Source: Asaia bogorensis_B
GTDB taxonomy: Bacteria > Pseudomonadota > Alphaproteobacteria > Acetobacterales > Acetobacteraceae
Direction: 5' to 3' (one strand)
Length of the DNA stretch: 64,000 bases
Assembly: GCF_900465315.1 (NCBI RefSeq)
Contig: NZ_UBIX01000005.1
Part shown: positions 17,929 through 26,378 of the stretch, piece after piece
Layout: the number at the start of each line of letters is the position of its first letter
How positions within the stretch are numbered: the stretch's first letter is position 1
Program-made: the position numbers and the translations under genes
Notes under the pieces: generated by a model
What the model saw: only the letters and a program-made list of their open reading frames with translations
Database searches by the model: none
Told to the model about the DNA's origin: nothing

Positions 17929-18648
17929 ATGGAAACGACCCCGCACCTTCTCATCGTTGATGATGACCGCGAGATACGCGAGCTGCTCTGCCGCTTTCTC
18001 GAGCGCAACCACTTTCGCGTGACCGCCGCACGCGACGGGCGTGAAGCCCGTCGTGCCTGGGCGGCCGGCCATTATCAGCTTGTGGTGCTCGACCTGATGC
18101 TCCCTGGCGAAAGCGGGCTCGACATTGCCCGCTGGCTGCGCAGCCAGGACAATGTTCCGATCATCATGCTGACCGCCATGAGCGATGAGACAGACCGTAT
18201 CATCGGCCTCGAATTTGGCGCTGATGACTATGTGGCCAAGCCGTTCAACCCGCGTGAATTGCTGGCTCGTATCCGTGCCGTGCTTCGTCGCACCGCCGAC
18301 AGTTCCGACAAGAAGCTTTCGGCGGATTCACGCATGATCCGCTTTTCGGGCTGGACACTCGAGCCTGCACGCCGTCGTCTGCTCAATCCGGACGGGGCCG
18401 AAGTGCCGCTGACGGGTGGCGAATACGACATGCTTCTGGCGTTTCTCGAACGCGCCAACCGTGTCCTGACACGTGACATGCTGCTGGAAATGCTGCGTGG
18501 CCGACAGGCCGGGCCGTTCGATCGCGCCATTGACGTTGCGGTGAGCCGTCTGCGCCGCAAGCTGGAGGATGACGGGCGCAACGCCCAGATGATCAAGACA
18601 GTACGCGGGGGCGGCTATGTTCTAGCCGCCGATGTCGAACGCCTCTGA
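17929..18648 (+). CDS. OmpR-family response regulator
   Basis: 239 residues. Receiver domain 1-120 with the acidic pocket DDD (11-13), phospho-acceptor D55 in VLDLMLPGESGLD, switch Thr near 82 and K104 in VAKPFNPRELL. A winged-helix DNA-binding domain follows (about 140-235), ending in SRLRRKLEDDGRNAQMIKTV and RGGGYVLA. The gene overlaps the start of the sensor kinase by 17 bases, so they form one two-component unit. Target genes cannot be read here; the family acts as a dimer at direct repeats. Confidence 0.93.
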   Translation: METTPHLLIVDDDREIRELLCRFLERNHFRVTAARDGREARRAWAAGHYQLVVLDLMLPGESGLDIARWLRSQDNVPIIMLTAMSDETDRIIGLEFGADDYVAKPFNPRELLARIRAVLRRTADSSDKKLSADSRMIRFSGWTLEPARRRLLNPDGAEVPLTGGEYDMLLAFLERANRVLTRDMLLEMLRGRQAGPFDRAIDVAVSRLRRKLEDDGRNAQMIKTVRGGGYVLAADVERL

Positions 18649-20179
18649 CACCGTGATCCACCTTCTGCCGCGCTCGCTGCGAGCGCGCACAAATCTGCTT
18701 CTGATTGCAGGGCTTTGCGTGGTTCAGGCGGCCGGCCTGACCATCCATGCCCTCGATCACCTCAATATTGCCGACCGGGCGGAGATGCATGACAACGAGC
18801 ATCATGCCTTTTCGATCTATCATACGCTGGTCGAACTTCCGCCCGCTGACCGTCAGGCCGGGCTCGATGCGATAGAAATCCCCTCGAATTTCAAGATCGT
18901 TCTCGACACCAGACCGGACACGCATTTCCCCAACTCTTTCATACCCCTGCCATTCGCCATGAACCCCATGATGCGCGGCAATCCGCCTTCCGAGCGGCAG
19001 GAGGAAGGGGGTTTTCCCCCACCGGGCGACATGGGCGGTGAAGGACACAACCCCTTTCCCTTCGAGGGAATGCCCCCCCCTCCGGCAGGTTTCGATCCTG
19101 GCGTTTCCGAGGAGCGGAGACCACCGCCCTTCCTGCCCCCGGCCCTTTCGGGCATCGGCATGCTGCCTGCCCGTTTGCGCCCGCAACGCATGGTGATGGG
19201 CCATAAGCCCGGCACACGCCATTATGCAATGTCGCTGCAGATGCCCGATGACCATCGCTGGCTGGTCATGAACTACACGGTGCGGCCGCCCAATCCGTTT
19301 GGCTCACCCACCTTCATGATCTCGTTTGCCCTGATGACGATCTGTGGAGGCGGCCTGATTCTCTGGGGTTCGCTCCGGCTCATCGCCCCCGTCGCAACGC
19401 TTGCCAACGCAGCCACGGCGCTCGGCCGTGATGTTCATACGCAGCCATTGCCCGAATCCGGACCAACCGAGATCCGTCAGGCTGCGATGGCCTTCAACAC
19501 GATGGCAGCGCGTATCCGCCGTTTCGTTACGGATCGCACCCTGATGCTCACAGCCATTGGCCATGACCTGCGCACGCCCATCACGCGCCTGAAGCTGCGT
19601 GCTGAATTCATCGATGATGACGAGCTGCGTGACAAGTTTCTGGCCGATCTGGACGAGATGGAAAGCATGGTTGCGGCGACCCTCGCCTTCGGTCGTGACA
19701 GTTCGACCCAGGAGCCCATGACTGCTCTGGATCTGGGCGCACTTTTGCAGACCATCGCGGATGAAGCGGCCGAGGCCCGCCCCGACCTTGCTGATCAGGT
19801 AAGCTACCAGGAGCCCGATCATGCGATCCGCATCAAGGCACGTTCGCTGGCGCTCAAACGCGCCCTGACCAACCTCGTCATGAATGCGCTCAAATACGGT
19901 GGTTCCGCCACGATCAGCGTGACCTGCGCCCGTGGGCCGGGTCAGGAGAAGAACGTCTGTATCCGCATCGATGATAACGGCCCCGGCCTGCCGCAGGAAG
20001 ATCTCGAGCGTATGTTCGAACCCTTCGTGCGCGCCGAAACCAGTCGTAACCGAGAAACCGGCGGCACCGGCCTTGGTCTGGCCATCGCCCGCTCTACCGT
20101 GCGCGGTCAGGGCGGGGATGTCACCCTCGTCAACCGTCCCGAAGGGGGGCTGCGCGCAAGCGTCATCCTGCCTTTGTAA
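18632..20179 (+). CDS. Sensor histidine kinase with Pro/Met-rich periplasmic loop
   Basis: 515 residues, EnvZ-like architecture: membrane segment about 24-46, periplasmic domain to about 225, second membrane segment about 228-250, HAMP (about 250-300), dimerisation box GHDLRTPITRLKLRAEF with H311, and ATPase domain with LVMNALKYG (N box), DDNGPGLPQEDLERMFEPF (G1/F) and GTGLGLAIARS (G2). The periplasmic part contains an unusual stretch at about residues 108-190 very rich in Pro, Gly, Met and Phe, with runs of three or four prolines. That stretch could bind a metal or a peptide, or be a spacer. The start may be somewhat later than 18632. Confidence 0.9.
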   Translation: MSNASDTVIHLLPRSLRARTNLLLIAGLCVVQAAGLTIHALDHLNIADRAEMHDNEHHAFSIYHTLVELPPADRQAGLDAIEIPSNFKIVLDTRPDTHFPNSFIPLPFAMNPMMRGNPPSERQEEGGFPPPGDMGGEGHNPFPFEGMPPPPAGFDPGVSEERRPPPFLPPALSGIGMLPARLRPQRMVMGHKPGTRHYAMSLQMPDDHRWLVMNYTVRPPNPFGSPTFMISFALMTICGGGLILWGSLRLIAPVATLANAATALGRDVHTQPLPESGPTEIRQAAMAFNTMAARIRRFVTDRTLMLTAIGHDLRTPITRLKLRAEFIDDDELRDKFLADLDEMESMVAATLAFGRDSSTQEPMTALDLGALLQTIADEAAEARPDLADQVSYQEPDHAIRIKARSLALKRALTNLVMNALKYGGSATISVTCARGPGQEKNVCIRIDDNGPGLPQEDLERMFEPFVRAETSRNRETGGTGLGLAIARSTVRGQGGDVTLVNRPEGGLRASVILPL

Positions 20180-20184
20180 GCAAT

Positions 20185-20214
20185 CCGGGTTCTGCCCGAA
20201 CCCGGCGGCCTTTC
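20185..20214 (+). terminator. Terminator after the sensor kinase gene
   Basis: Arms CCGGGTTC (20185-20192) and GAACCCGG (20198-20205) with a 5-base loop, followed by CGGCCTTTCCC. It lies 6 bases after the kinase stop. Confidence 0.6.
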
Positions 20215-20394
20215 CCTGCCCTCCAGCTTGATGACCGGCAAACCCGGTCCGGAAGTGCCCTATGGGCACCGCAGGGCGCGGCACACGGACCCTGCATCAG
20301 CCTGAGTGCCCTGCGCTTCCTGCCTTTTCGGTGGCAAGTTCTGCGGCAGGAGTCGGTGACCACTCTAACTGGCTCGCCTCGTTATCTAATCGAG

Positions 20395-20436
20395 TCCAGA
20401 GGCGCGCCTCTGGCGGGGTGCGGGGCAGCGCCCCGC
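20395..20436 (+). repeat. Two-hairpin REP-like element, copy A
   Basis: A first palindromic stem (TCCAGAGGCG/CGCCTCTGG) is followed by CGGGGTGCGGGGCAGCGCCC and a closing G/C arm, giving two adjacent hairpins. The same layout and second-hairpin sequence recur at 62451-62497. It lies between the convergent sensor kinase and metI genes. Confidence 0.6.
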
Positions 20437-20448
20437 GTCACCTATTGC

Positions 20449-21099
20449 CTAGCGCTTGACTGTTCGCACCGCCAGAGTACCCGCTCCCTGAATAAGCCCC
20501 ACAAGGAGGATCAGCACAGCCACCACGGCAAACATGATGGTGGTGTTGAAGCGTTGATAGCCGTAGCGGATGGCCAGATCACCCAGACCGCCTGCACCGA
20601 TCGCCCCCGCCATGGCCGAGGCGCCGACAAGGGTAATGGCGGTAACGGTCAGGCCTGAGAGCAACCCGGGCAGGGCTTCGGGAATCAGCACATAGCGGAT
20701 GACCATCCAGCGCGTTCCACCCATGACACGCACAGCCTCGATCAGCCCGGGCTCTATTTCCTGAAGGGAAATTTCGGCAATGCGGGCAAAATAGGGAATG
20801 GCTGCAATCGAGAGCGGTACAATGGCCGCCAGCGTACCCAGAGACGTACCGGCAATCAGCCGCGTGACCGGAATGAGCAGGACCAGCAGGATGATGAACG
20901 GAATGGCCCGGATGGCGTCGATCAGCCAACCGATGGGGTAGCCAAGCCACGGCACATCATACAGGTCCTTGCGACGGGTCGCGATCATCAGCACGGCAAG
21001 AGGCAGGCCAAACACAAGGGCCACCAGTGTCGAGGCTGCGACCATTTCCACCGTCTGGAGGGTGGAATCGATGATAAGCTTACCGATCAGCCGGTACAT
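20449..21099 (-). CDS. metI: D/L-methionine ABC transporter permease
   Basis: Inner-membrane permease of the MetNIQ importer, 216 residues with about five membrane helices. The EAA-type coupling loop is visible as EIEPGLIEAVRVMGGTRW, and the family signature GASAMAGAIGAGGLGDLAIRYGY follows. Its start lies 20 bases inside the end of metN, indicating translational coupling. Last gene of the metQ-metN-metI transcription unit. Confidence 0.92.
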   Translation of the reverse strand: MYRLIGKLIIDSTLQTVEMVAASTLVALVFGLPLAVLMIATRRKDLYDVPWLGYPIGWLIDAIRAIPFIILLVLLIPVTRLIAGTSLGTLAAIVPLSIAAIPYFARIAEISLQEIEPGLIEAVRVMGGTRWMVIRYVLIPEALPGLLSGLTVTAITLVGASAMAGAIGAGGLGDLAIRYGYQRFNTTIMFAVVAVLILLVGLIQGAGTLAVRTVKR

Positions 21100-22111
21100 A
21101 GCCGAGTATCTCCGTCACATGGGCCTGCTGGTCGAGATAGAGGCTGAGCGATGGGCTCAGCGGCGCGGAAAGGGCCAGGATCATGTCGGTCAGGGGTTCT
21201 CCCCCGCAATCGAGCGCCCCGCCCTGCACAAGCGTGATATCCTGATCGAAACGACGTGTGATCTCCGAAAGAAACGCCGTGCAGGCAGCCTGTGCACCAA
21301 GCACGACACGCAGCAGGGTTCTGTCTCCGGGGCGCGGATCGGGCGAAAGCTTCTCACGGACATAGACCGGCAGGGTCGGTCGGATATCGGCCAGAAGCCG
21401 CTCCAGACGCTCATCGCCGCGACTGTCACGCAACAAGGTGGCCATCGTGCCGTTTTCGATCAGCGAGCCATGATCGAGCACCAGCACGCGATGGGCAAAG
21501 CGTCGCACAACATCCATCTCATGCGTAATCAGGATGATCGTCAGGCCCAGATCACGGTTGATCTGCGCCAGCAATTCGAGAATGGAGGACGTCGTGTGCG
21601 GATCGAGGGCAGATGTCGCCTCATCGCACAGAAGCAACGAGGGTGAATTGGCAATGGCACGCGCAATGCCCACACGCTGCTTCTGACCGCCTGACAGTTC
21701 GGAGGGGCGCTTGTGGCCATGCCCTTCAAGCCCGACCAGGGTCAGGAGTTCCGCCACGCGTGGGGCAATCCGAGCACGGGGCCAGCCGGCAATTTCGAGC
21801 GGCAGGGCAATGTTGCCAGCCGCATCGCGTGAGTTGAGCAGGTTGAAATGCTGGAACACGAGCCCGACCTTGCGGCGCACCGCCACCAGGTCGCGTTCGG
21901 GCAGGGCAGCGAGATCGGCCCCGTCGAGCAGGATTCGCCCTTCCGAAGGGCGCTCAAGCGCACAGAGGCAGCGCAGCAGCGTGGATTTTCCGGCGCCGGA
22001 GCTGCCAATCACACCGATGATCTCGCCTTTATCGACCTGAAAACTGATATCGCTCAGCGCGGTCTGCGTCCCGAAACGGCACGACAGACCTGAAACATCA
22101 AGCAGCGTCAT
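21080..22111 (-). CDS. metN: Methionine ABC transporter ATP-binding protein
   Basis: ATPase subunit of the methionine importer, 343 residues. Walker A GSSGAGKSTLLRCLCALE, Q-loop VFQHFNLL, signature LSGGQKQRVGIARA, Walker B LLLCDEATSALD and the switch His in ILITHEMDVV. The C-terminal 95 residues form the NIL regulatory domain that binds methionine for trans-inhibition (segment VVLGAQAACTAFLSEITRRF onward). The start ATG overlaps nothing upstream except the metQ stop by 4 bases. Confidence 0.93.
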   Translation of the reverse strand: MTLLDVSGLSCRFGTQTALSDISFQVDKGEIIGVIGSSGAGKSTLLRCLCALERPSEGRILLDGADLAALPERDLVAVRRKVGLVFQHFNLLNSRDAAGNIALPLEIAGWPRARIAPRVAELLTLVGLEGHGHKRPSELSGGQKQRVGIARAIANSPSLLLCDEATSALDPHTTSSILELLAQINRDLGLTIILITHEMDVVRRFAHRVLVLDHGSLIENGTMATLLRDSRGDERLERLLADIRPTLPVYVREKLSPDPRPGDRTLLRVVLGAQAACTAFLSEITRRFDQDITLVQGGALDCGGEPLTDMILALSAPLSPSLSLYLDQQAHVTEILGYVPADR

Positions 22112-22923
22112 GAAAACGCAGGGATGACAGTATTGGCATAAACATCAATGAGCGCCTGACGGATATTCGGCTGCTGATAGGCGCTGACCAGCGGCTTTAC
22201 CCAGGGCGCCTGCACATCATCAGTGTTGACGGCAATCACGCAGATATAGGGATTGTCCTTCACGCCCTCGCGCGCAAGCCGCTCATGCACCACATCGACC
22301 CCGGCCTTGTGTGCCCAGTCGGTGTTGATCACCGCGGCATCCAGATCCGGCAGGGCACGCCCCACGACCCCGGCATCCAGCTCGCGTATGGTGAATTCAT
22401 GCAGATTCTCGGTGATGTCCAGCGGCGTCGGCAGCAGGCCCGCAGATGGCGACAGCTTGATAAAGCCCAGTGTCTGAAGCAGCAGCAGCGCACGCCCTTC
22501 ATTGCTCGGGTCATTGGGCACACCGATCACGGCACCCTTGGGGAGGGCGGCGAGCGTTTTCCATTTGCGTGAATAGAGGCCGATCGGTGCGACATACGTA
22601 TCCCCAACAGGGGTAATACGGTAGCCATGCGCGTCGCACTGCGCCTTGAGAAATGGCTTGTGCTGGAAGGAATTGGCATCGAGGTCGTGCGACGCCAGCG
22701 CCTCGTCAGGTGTCGAATAATCAGAGAACGTGACGATCTTGAGCGCCAGCCCCTGCTTCTGCGCGTTCTGGCTGACCAGACGCCAGATATCCTCATCCTC
22801 GCCCGCCATGATGCCCACACGGATGGGCTTACCTTCAGCATGGGCCTTACGGCTCCCGAGAGTGAGAGACGAGGCAGCGAGCAGCGACAGCACTGAACGG
22901 CGCGGCAGGAGAGGAAGGGTCAT
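22108..22923 (-). CDS. metQ: Methionine-binding protein of the NlpA/MetQ family
   Basis: Substrate-binding protein of the MetNI importer, 271 residues. The signal sequence MTLPLLPRRSVLSLLAASSL ends in an Ala-x-Ala site (KAHAEG), without a lipobox cysteine; the Arg-Arg pair before the hydrophobic core recalls Tat signals. The mature part has the NlpA core: IRVGIMAGEDEDIW, LDANSFQHKPFL, VIGVPNDPSNEGRALLLLQ, FTIRELDAGVVGRAL and DAAVINTDWA. ATG 22923 was chosen because it begins the signal peptide; a TTG twelve codons earlier also opens the frame. Other NlpA ligands cannot be excluded, but the metNI context supports methionine. Confidence 0.88.
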   Translation of the reverse strand: MTLPLLPRRSVLSLLAASSLTLGSRKAHAEGKPIRVGIMAGEDEDIWRLVSQNAQKQGLALKIVTFSDYSTPDEALASHDLDANSFQHKPFLKAQCDAHGYRITPVGDTYVAPIGLYSRKWKTLAALPKGAVIGVPNDPSNEGRALLLLQTLGFIKLSPSAGLLPTPLDITENLHEFTIRELDAGVVGRALPDLDAAVINTDWAHKAGVDVVHERLAREGVKDNPYICVIAVNTDDVQAPWVKPLVSAYQQPNIRQALIDVYANTVIPAFS

Positions 22924-22973
22924 AGGCGAACGATCCGGAACTGACAGAACTCGGGGCAATCAACTAAACCAAA

Positions 22974-23007
22974 TCGTTCATCTGTGAACGAGCGGCCGAT
23001 TGAACGA
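22974..23007. promoter_or_regulatory. Candidate operator upstream of metQ
   Basis: TCGTTCA (22974-22980) and TGAACGA (22985-22991) form a perfect palindrome with a 4-base spacer, and TGAACGA occurs again at 23001-23007. A related CGAACGA sits just ahead of the metQ start. The arrangement suggests a repressor or activator site for the methionine importer. The regulator is unknown and it does not look like an E. coli met box. Confidence 0.35.
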
Positions 23008-23165
23008 TTGTCATCTGTCATATACCGCCGTGAGGCAGAAGCAATCCTTTCTTTGGGTCACCCTCCCGTGGTTTTGGCATTATTCGCTGGGCGCGCATGC
23101 CCTGGCTCCGAAGAACGACATCCTGCTCCGTGCCATAGCACCGAGCAGGACTTCTCATCCCAACG

Positions 23166-25202
23166 TCAGGCGGCATATTCAACTGGTATCAATTCGTGAA
23201 ATTCGACATGGCCTGCCATCTCGAGCACGGTGAGACTCAGCAGCGCTGGCTGTGATGTAAGACCGACATCCAGAGGCAAATGTGCCATGCCATCGGTCCA
23301 GCGACACGTTCCGTCCTCGACCTCGTGCCAGCCGCGCATCCCGACTTCGGTAAGGTGGTTTGTCACTGCAATCGCTTTGGAAGCGGCATGGAGCTGTATC
23401 GCACCAATTCTGAGCCCAAGGCGCCTGCGATCATCCACGAACGGACCCATAACATCACATGGCCTGCCTGCGCGGGAGGTGATCCGCACCTCATGAGTGT
23501 AGGCGGGCAGCATGAACATCCAGGTCTGACCGTTTTGGCGTACGGGGCGAAGCACCTTGCCCGAGGCCGTTGTCAGTCGCACGTCCATCTCATAAGAGAC
23601 CCGCCGCTCCGTCTCTGCTTCACTCCCGAACAGATCGAGCGCGCGCTCACGCAGGGTGTAGAACAAAGGCTCGACGAAGGATCGGCTCGTATTCAGTTTT
23701 GCCGCTCCATCCATGGACCAGGTCCTTGTCTCCTTGACAGCATCACGGCCGACAAAGAGACCGTCATGACCGGTGTCCAGATAGCTTTCCGTTGCCACGC
23801 CGTTCGCCAGGATCACGGCGTGTCCGTCGAGTTCGATATGGTGATAATGATAGATTGGCCTGGACATCTCGTAGTGAATAGAGATGTCGTTGACCAGCAT
23901 ACGTGCCGGCACAAAGCAGCCATCAAGATGCAGGCAGTGCTCGGCTGTTATCAGCAAGTCTGAGTGTGGCACGTTTTCTGCGAGGGCATGAGCACGGATC
24001 CGGATCGGATAGCCAGCACGGTCACGCGATTCATGCGGGATATAATGGTTTGGCTCGCAGCCTACCCATTTGACTGGTCGATAAGTGATTTCACCGTCCG
24101 TAAGACAGGCAATCTCATCGCCAGGAACCAGATCTTCCACCGCGATTTCCCCTCCCCTTGTCTGGATCTGCGCGCCTCGGAGAAAGCAGGCCGTCACGGA
24201 AGTGTGGTTGGCCCACAGAACACCACCATTGGCGACAGCGGGGGTATTGATTACCGCCCCCCAGGCCCCTGACATGGCACCGCCTGAACCGATCTGTGGA
24301 TTGTCCACAATCGCACCGCTATGAATAAGTGCCGGATCGTTTCCGTAACCGCTGTTATACCAGGTATCGTTGAGAGAATATCCACCAGAATAGATATTCG
24401 TCGGGATCGAGTTGAGAAGATTTTCACGACTGATCCCACCAGAATAGACAGTCATGCCACCATCGCGGATATAGGAACTTTCAAATATTCCACCGGCTGA
24501 TACATATATATTGACCGCATACCCGGAAAGATTGGAAGCCACAGCGCCGCTTTTTACGTAAATCGTCGCGCCATTTGCCAGGGCAACCGGAGCCCTGACC
24601 GTGACGCCATTGCTTTGATAAACTGTTCCACCATTCACTGCGACGGCCGACCATACGCCTTGCAGACTTGTGCCGACGGATGGCGACGGGGGCGTTGGGA
24701 TAATCACATCACGCCCGAACCCTGCATAAGTGGTCAGATTGCCGCCAGCACTAACAGTAACATCACCATAAATGGTAACCCCCGACTGGATATTCATAAC
24801 GGCGCCATTGCCACATGTCGTCGAGCTGATCGTCGCTCCACTGTATATATTTATAGCATCTTCGCCATAACCAATATTGTACCAATTGTCGTCTATAGTA
24901 GTTCCACCAGAATAAATCGTACTCGGTATCGAGTTCAGGGTGTTATTCATTGTCACACCACCGGACAGGATCGTGAGACCACCGTCTATTATGGTGGAAT
25001 CCTTCATCATGCCGCCGTTTGAGACGTAGACATTGATCGCATAACCCGACAGTCCCGATACGACAGCACCATTCTGGATATAAAATGCGGTACCAGCAGC
25101 CGGTGAAACCGGTGGCTGAACAATCGTGGCACCACTTTTGAATACGGTATTTCCGTCAACATTGACGGCGCTCCAGACGCCCCTGATGGTCGTATCCGCC
25201 AT
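23166..25202 (-). CDS. Two-repeat beta-rich protein with C-terminal Hint domain
   Basis: 678 residues without an obvious N-terminal signal peptide. Residues 8-136 and 182-310 are two copies of a 129-residue unit at a spacing of 174: each begins GVWSAV, contains SGYA-N-YVS, GG-T--SGG, LNSIP and YSGG blocks, and is rich in Gly, Ser, Asn and Thr like autotransporter/AidA-type passenger repeats, suggesting a beta-solenoid. From C339 a Hint (Hedgehog/intein) domain follows: CFLRGAQIQTRGGEIAVEDL as the N-terminal block with Cys in the nucleophile place, and LLITAEHCLHLDGCFVPARM as the His-containing block. About 150 further residues carry the Hint-associated tail (RRRLGLRIGAI and HEVEDGTCRWTDG). 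Probably exported by an unidentified route and possibly self-cleaving; both are inference. Confidence 0.75.
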   Translation of the reverse strand: MADTTIRGVWSAVNVDGNTVFKSGATIVQPPVSPAAGTAFYIQNGAVVSGLSGYAINVYVSNGGMMKDSTIIDGGLTILSGGVTMNNTLNSIPSTIYSGGTTIDDNWYNIGYGEDAINIYSGATISSTTCGNGAVMNIQSGVTIYGDVTVSAGGNLTTYAGFGRDVIIPTPPSPSVGTSLQGVWSAVAVNGGTVYQSNGVTVRAPVALANGATIYVKSGAVASNLSGYAVNIYVSAGGIFESSYIRDGGMTVYSGGISRENLLNSIPTNIYSGGYSLNDTWYNSGYGNDPALIHSGAIVDNPQIGSGGAMSGAWGAVINTPAVANGGVLWANHTSVTACFLRGAQIQTRGGEIAVEDLVPGDEIACLTDGEITYRPVKWVGCEPNHYIPHESRDRAGYPIRIRAHALAENVPHSDLLITAEHCLHLDGCFVPARMLVNDISIHYEMSRPIYHYHHIELDGHAVILANGVATESYLDTGHDGLFVGRDAVKETRTWSMDGAAKLNTSRSFVEPLFYTLRERALDLFGSEAETERRVSYEMDVRLTTASGKVLRPVRQNGQTWMFMLPAYTHEVRITSRAGRPCDVMGPFVDDRRRLGLRIGAIQLHAASKAIAVTNHLTEVGMRGWHEVEDGTCRWTDGMAHLPLDVGLTSQPALLSLTVLEMAGHVEFHELIPVEYAA
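24273..24659 (-). repeat. Intragenic repeat unit 2 of the Hint protein
   Basis: Encodes residues 182-310, the second copy of the 129-residue unit, joined to unit 1 by a short Pro/Ser-containing linker (IPTPPSPSVG) and followed directly by the Hint domain. Confidence 0.7.
24795..25181 (-). repeat. Intragenic repeat unit 1 of the Hint protein
   Basis: Encodes residues 8-136. Aligned with unit 2 (24273-24659) without gaps over 129 residues, about half of them identical by eye, with shared GVWSAV, LNSIP and YSGG landmarks. Indicates an old internal duplication. Confidence 0.7.
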
Positions 25203-25417
25203 TACAAATTCCTATTTACTTTAGTTTTTGCAAACTATTCTTGAGGTTTTGCTATGATTTCTGTTTTTCTGTCCTAAACCGACTGTTAATCGCAATCGTT
25301 TTGCATATCAACCGAATTTTTATGATAATTAACAATTTATACTATCTTTTTTAATTTTTGTTCTTGAATTGGCATTCTTCTGCTTCCCTTTTCGCTCTGC
25401 CGGGATAGATTGTTTCT

Positions 25418-25744
25418 GTGGCAACTTATTTTATCTTCCTGATCGCAGCCCTCGCCGAAATCGCCGGGTGCTTTGCATGCTGGTCATGGTTGCGGCTCGG
25501 AAAGTCCGCATTGTGGCTTGTTCCTGGCGTGGCCAGTCTCATGCTTTTTGCTTTCCTTCTGGCGCACGTCGACAGCGATAGCGCGGGGCGCACTTTTGCG
25601 AGCTATGGAGGTGTTTACATTACCGCATCCCTGTCATGGATCTGGGCGGTTGAGGGTCGAACGCCTGATCGTTGGGATTTGCTTGGCGGTGCCATCTGCC
25701 TCATCGGTACGGCGGTAATTTTGTGGGCACCGCGCTCGACATGA
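25418..25744 (+). CDS. YnfA-family (UPF0060) small membrane protein
   Basis: 108 residues with four hydrophobic helices, characteristic length and signature of the YnfA family: FLIAALAEIAGCFACWSWLR with the conserved Glu in the first helix, FASYGGVYITASLSWIW and PDRWDLLGGAICLIGTAVI. The family is related to SMR-type efflux proteins. The start codon at 25418 is a GTG. It precedes a VTT-type gene by 50 bases on the same strand. Confidence 0.88.
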   Translation: MATYFIFLIAALAEIAGCFACWSWLRLGKSALWLVPGVASLMLFAFLLAHVDSDSAGRTFASYGGVYITASLSWIWAVEGRTPDRWDLLGGAICLIGTAVILWAPRST

Positions 25745-25794
25745 CCGGGTTCTTGAGCCATTGACCTGAGGTCTGCCCCACCCGGAGTCGCCTC

Positions 25795-26373
25795 TTGTTT
25801 CATGCCCTCTACCAACGCACCCTGGCCTTGGCGGCTTCGCCTCATGCCGGTTGGTGGCTGTTTGCCGTCGCTTTTGCAGAGGCCTCGTTCTTCCCTATTC
25901 CTGTCGACCTGATGCTGATCCCGATGATTCTGGCTTCCCGTGAGCACGCCTTCAGGCTCGCGGCCATCTGCACGGTCGGCTCCGTTACCGGGGCGATGCT
26001 CGGCTGGGTGATCGGGGCCATGCTGCTTCAGCACGTCGCGCTTCCCATCGTCCATTTCTATCATGCCGAGCACACACTTGCCGTCATGCAGGAGAAGTTC
26101 CGCCAGTATGGTGTGGCCATCATCCTGCTCAAGGGGCTGACACCCATCCCTTTCAAGATCGTCACGATCGCGGCAGGTGCAGCGCATTTCGCGATCCTGC
26201 CGTTTATCGCAGCCAGTCTGGTCACACGCGGGGCACGCTTCTTTTTGGTTGCAACCCTGCTCTGGTTCTACGGGGCACCTATCCGCGATTTCATCGAGCG
26301 CCGCCTGACCCTCGTTCTCGCAGGCTTTCTCTTTCTCATCATCGCTGGCATTCTGGCTGTCACCCTTTTGTAG
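25795..26373 (+). CDS. YqaA/DedA-type VTT-domain membrane protein
   Basis: 192 residues, several membrane helices. Family features: ASPHAGWWLFAVAFAEASFF with the conserved Glu, PVDLMLIPMI, a GSVTGAMLGWVIGAM reentrant-like segment, and the motif KGLTPIPFKIVTIAAGA, typical of YqaA-like VTT proteins (lipid scramblase-like superfamily). The start is TTG 25795, supported by CGGAG seven bases upstream. A SDR gene follows after 5 bases, so an operon is likely. Confidence 0.85.
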   Translation: MFHALYQRTLALAASPHAGWWLFAVAFAEASFFPIPVDLMLIPMILASREHAFRLAAICTVGSVTGAMLGWVIGAMLLQHVALPIVHFYHAEHTLAVMQEKFRQYGVAIILLKGLTPIPFKIVTIAAGAAHFAILPFIAASLVTRGARFFLVATLLWFYGAPIRDFIERRLTLVLAGFLFLIIAGILAVTLL

Positions 26374-26378
26374 ACCGA

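Noticed and set aside
22960..23165. SAM-type riboswitch ahead of metQ
   Set aside because: I could not find the conserved core of any SAM riboswitch class; only short repeats are present.
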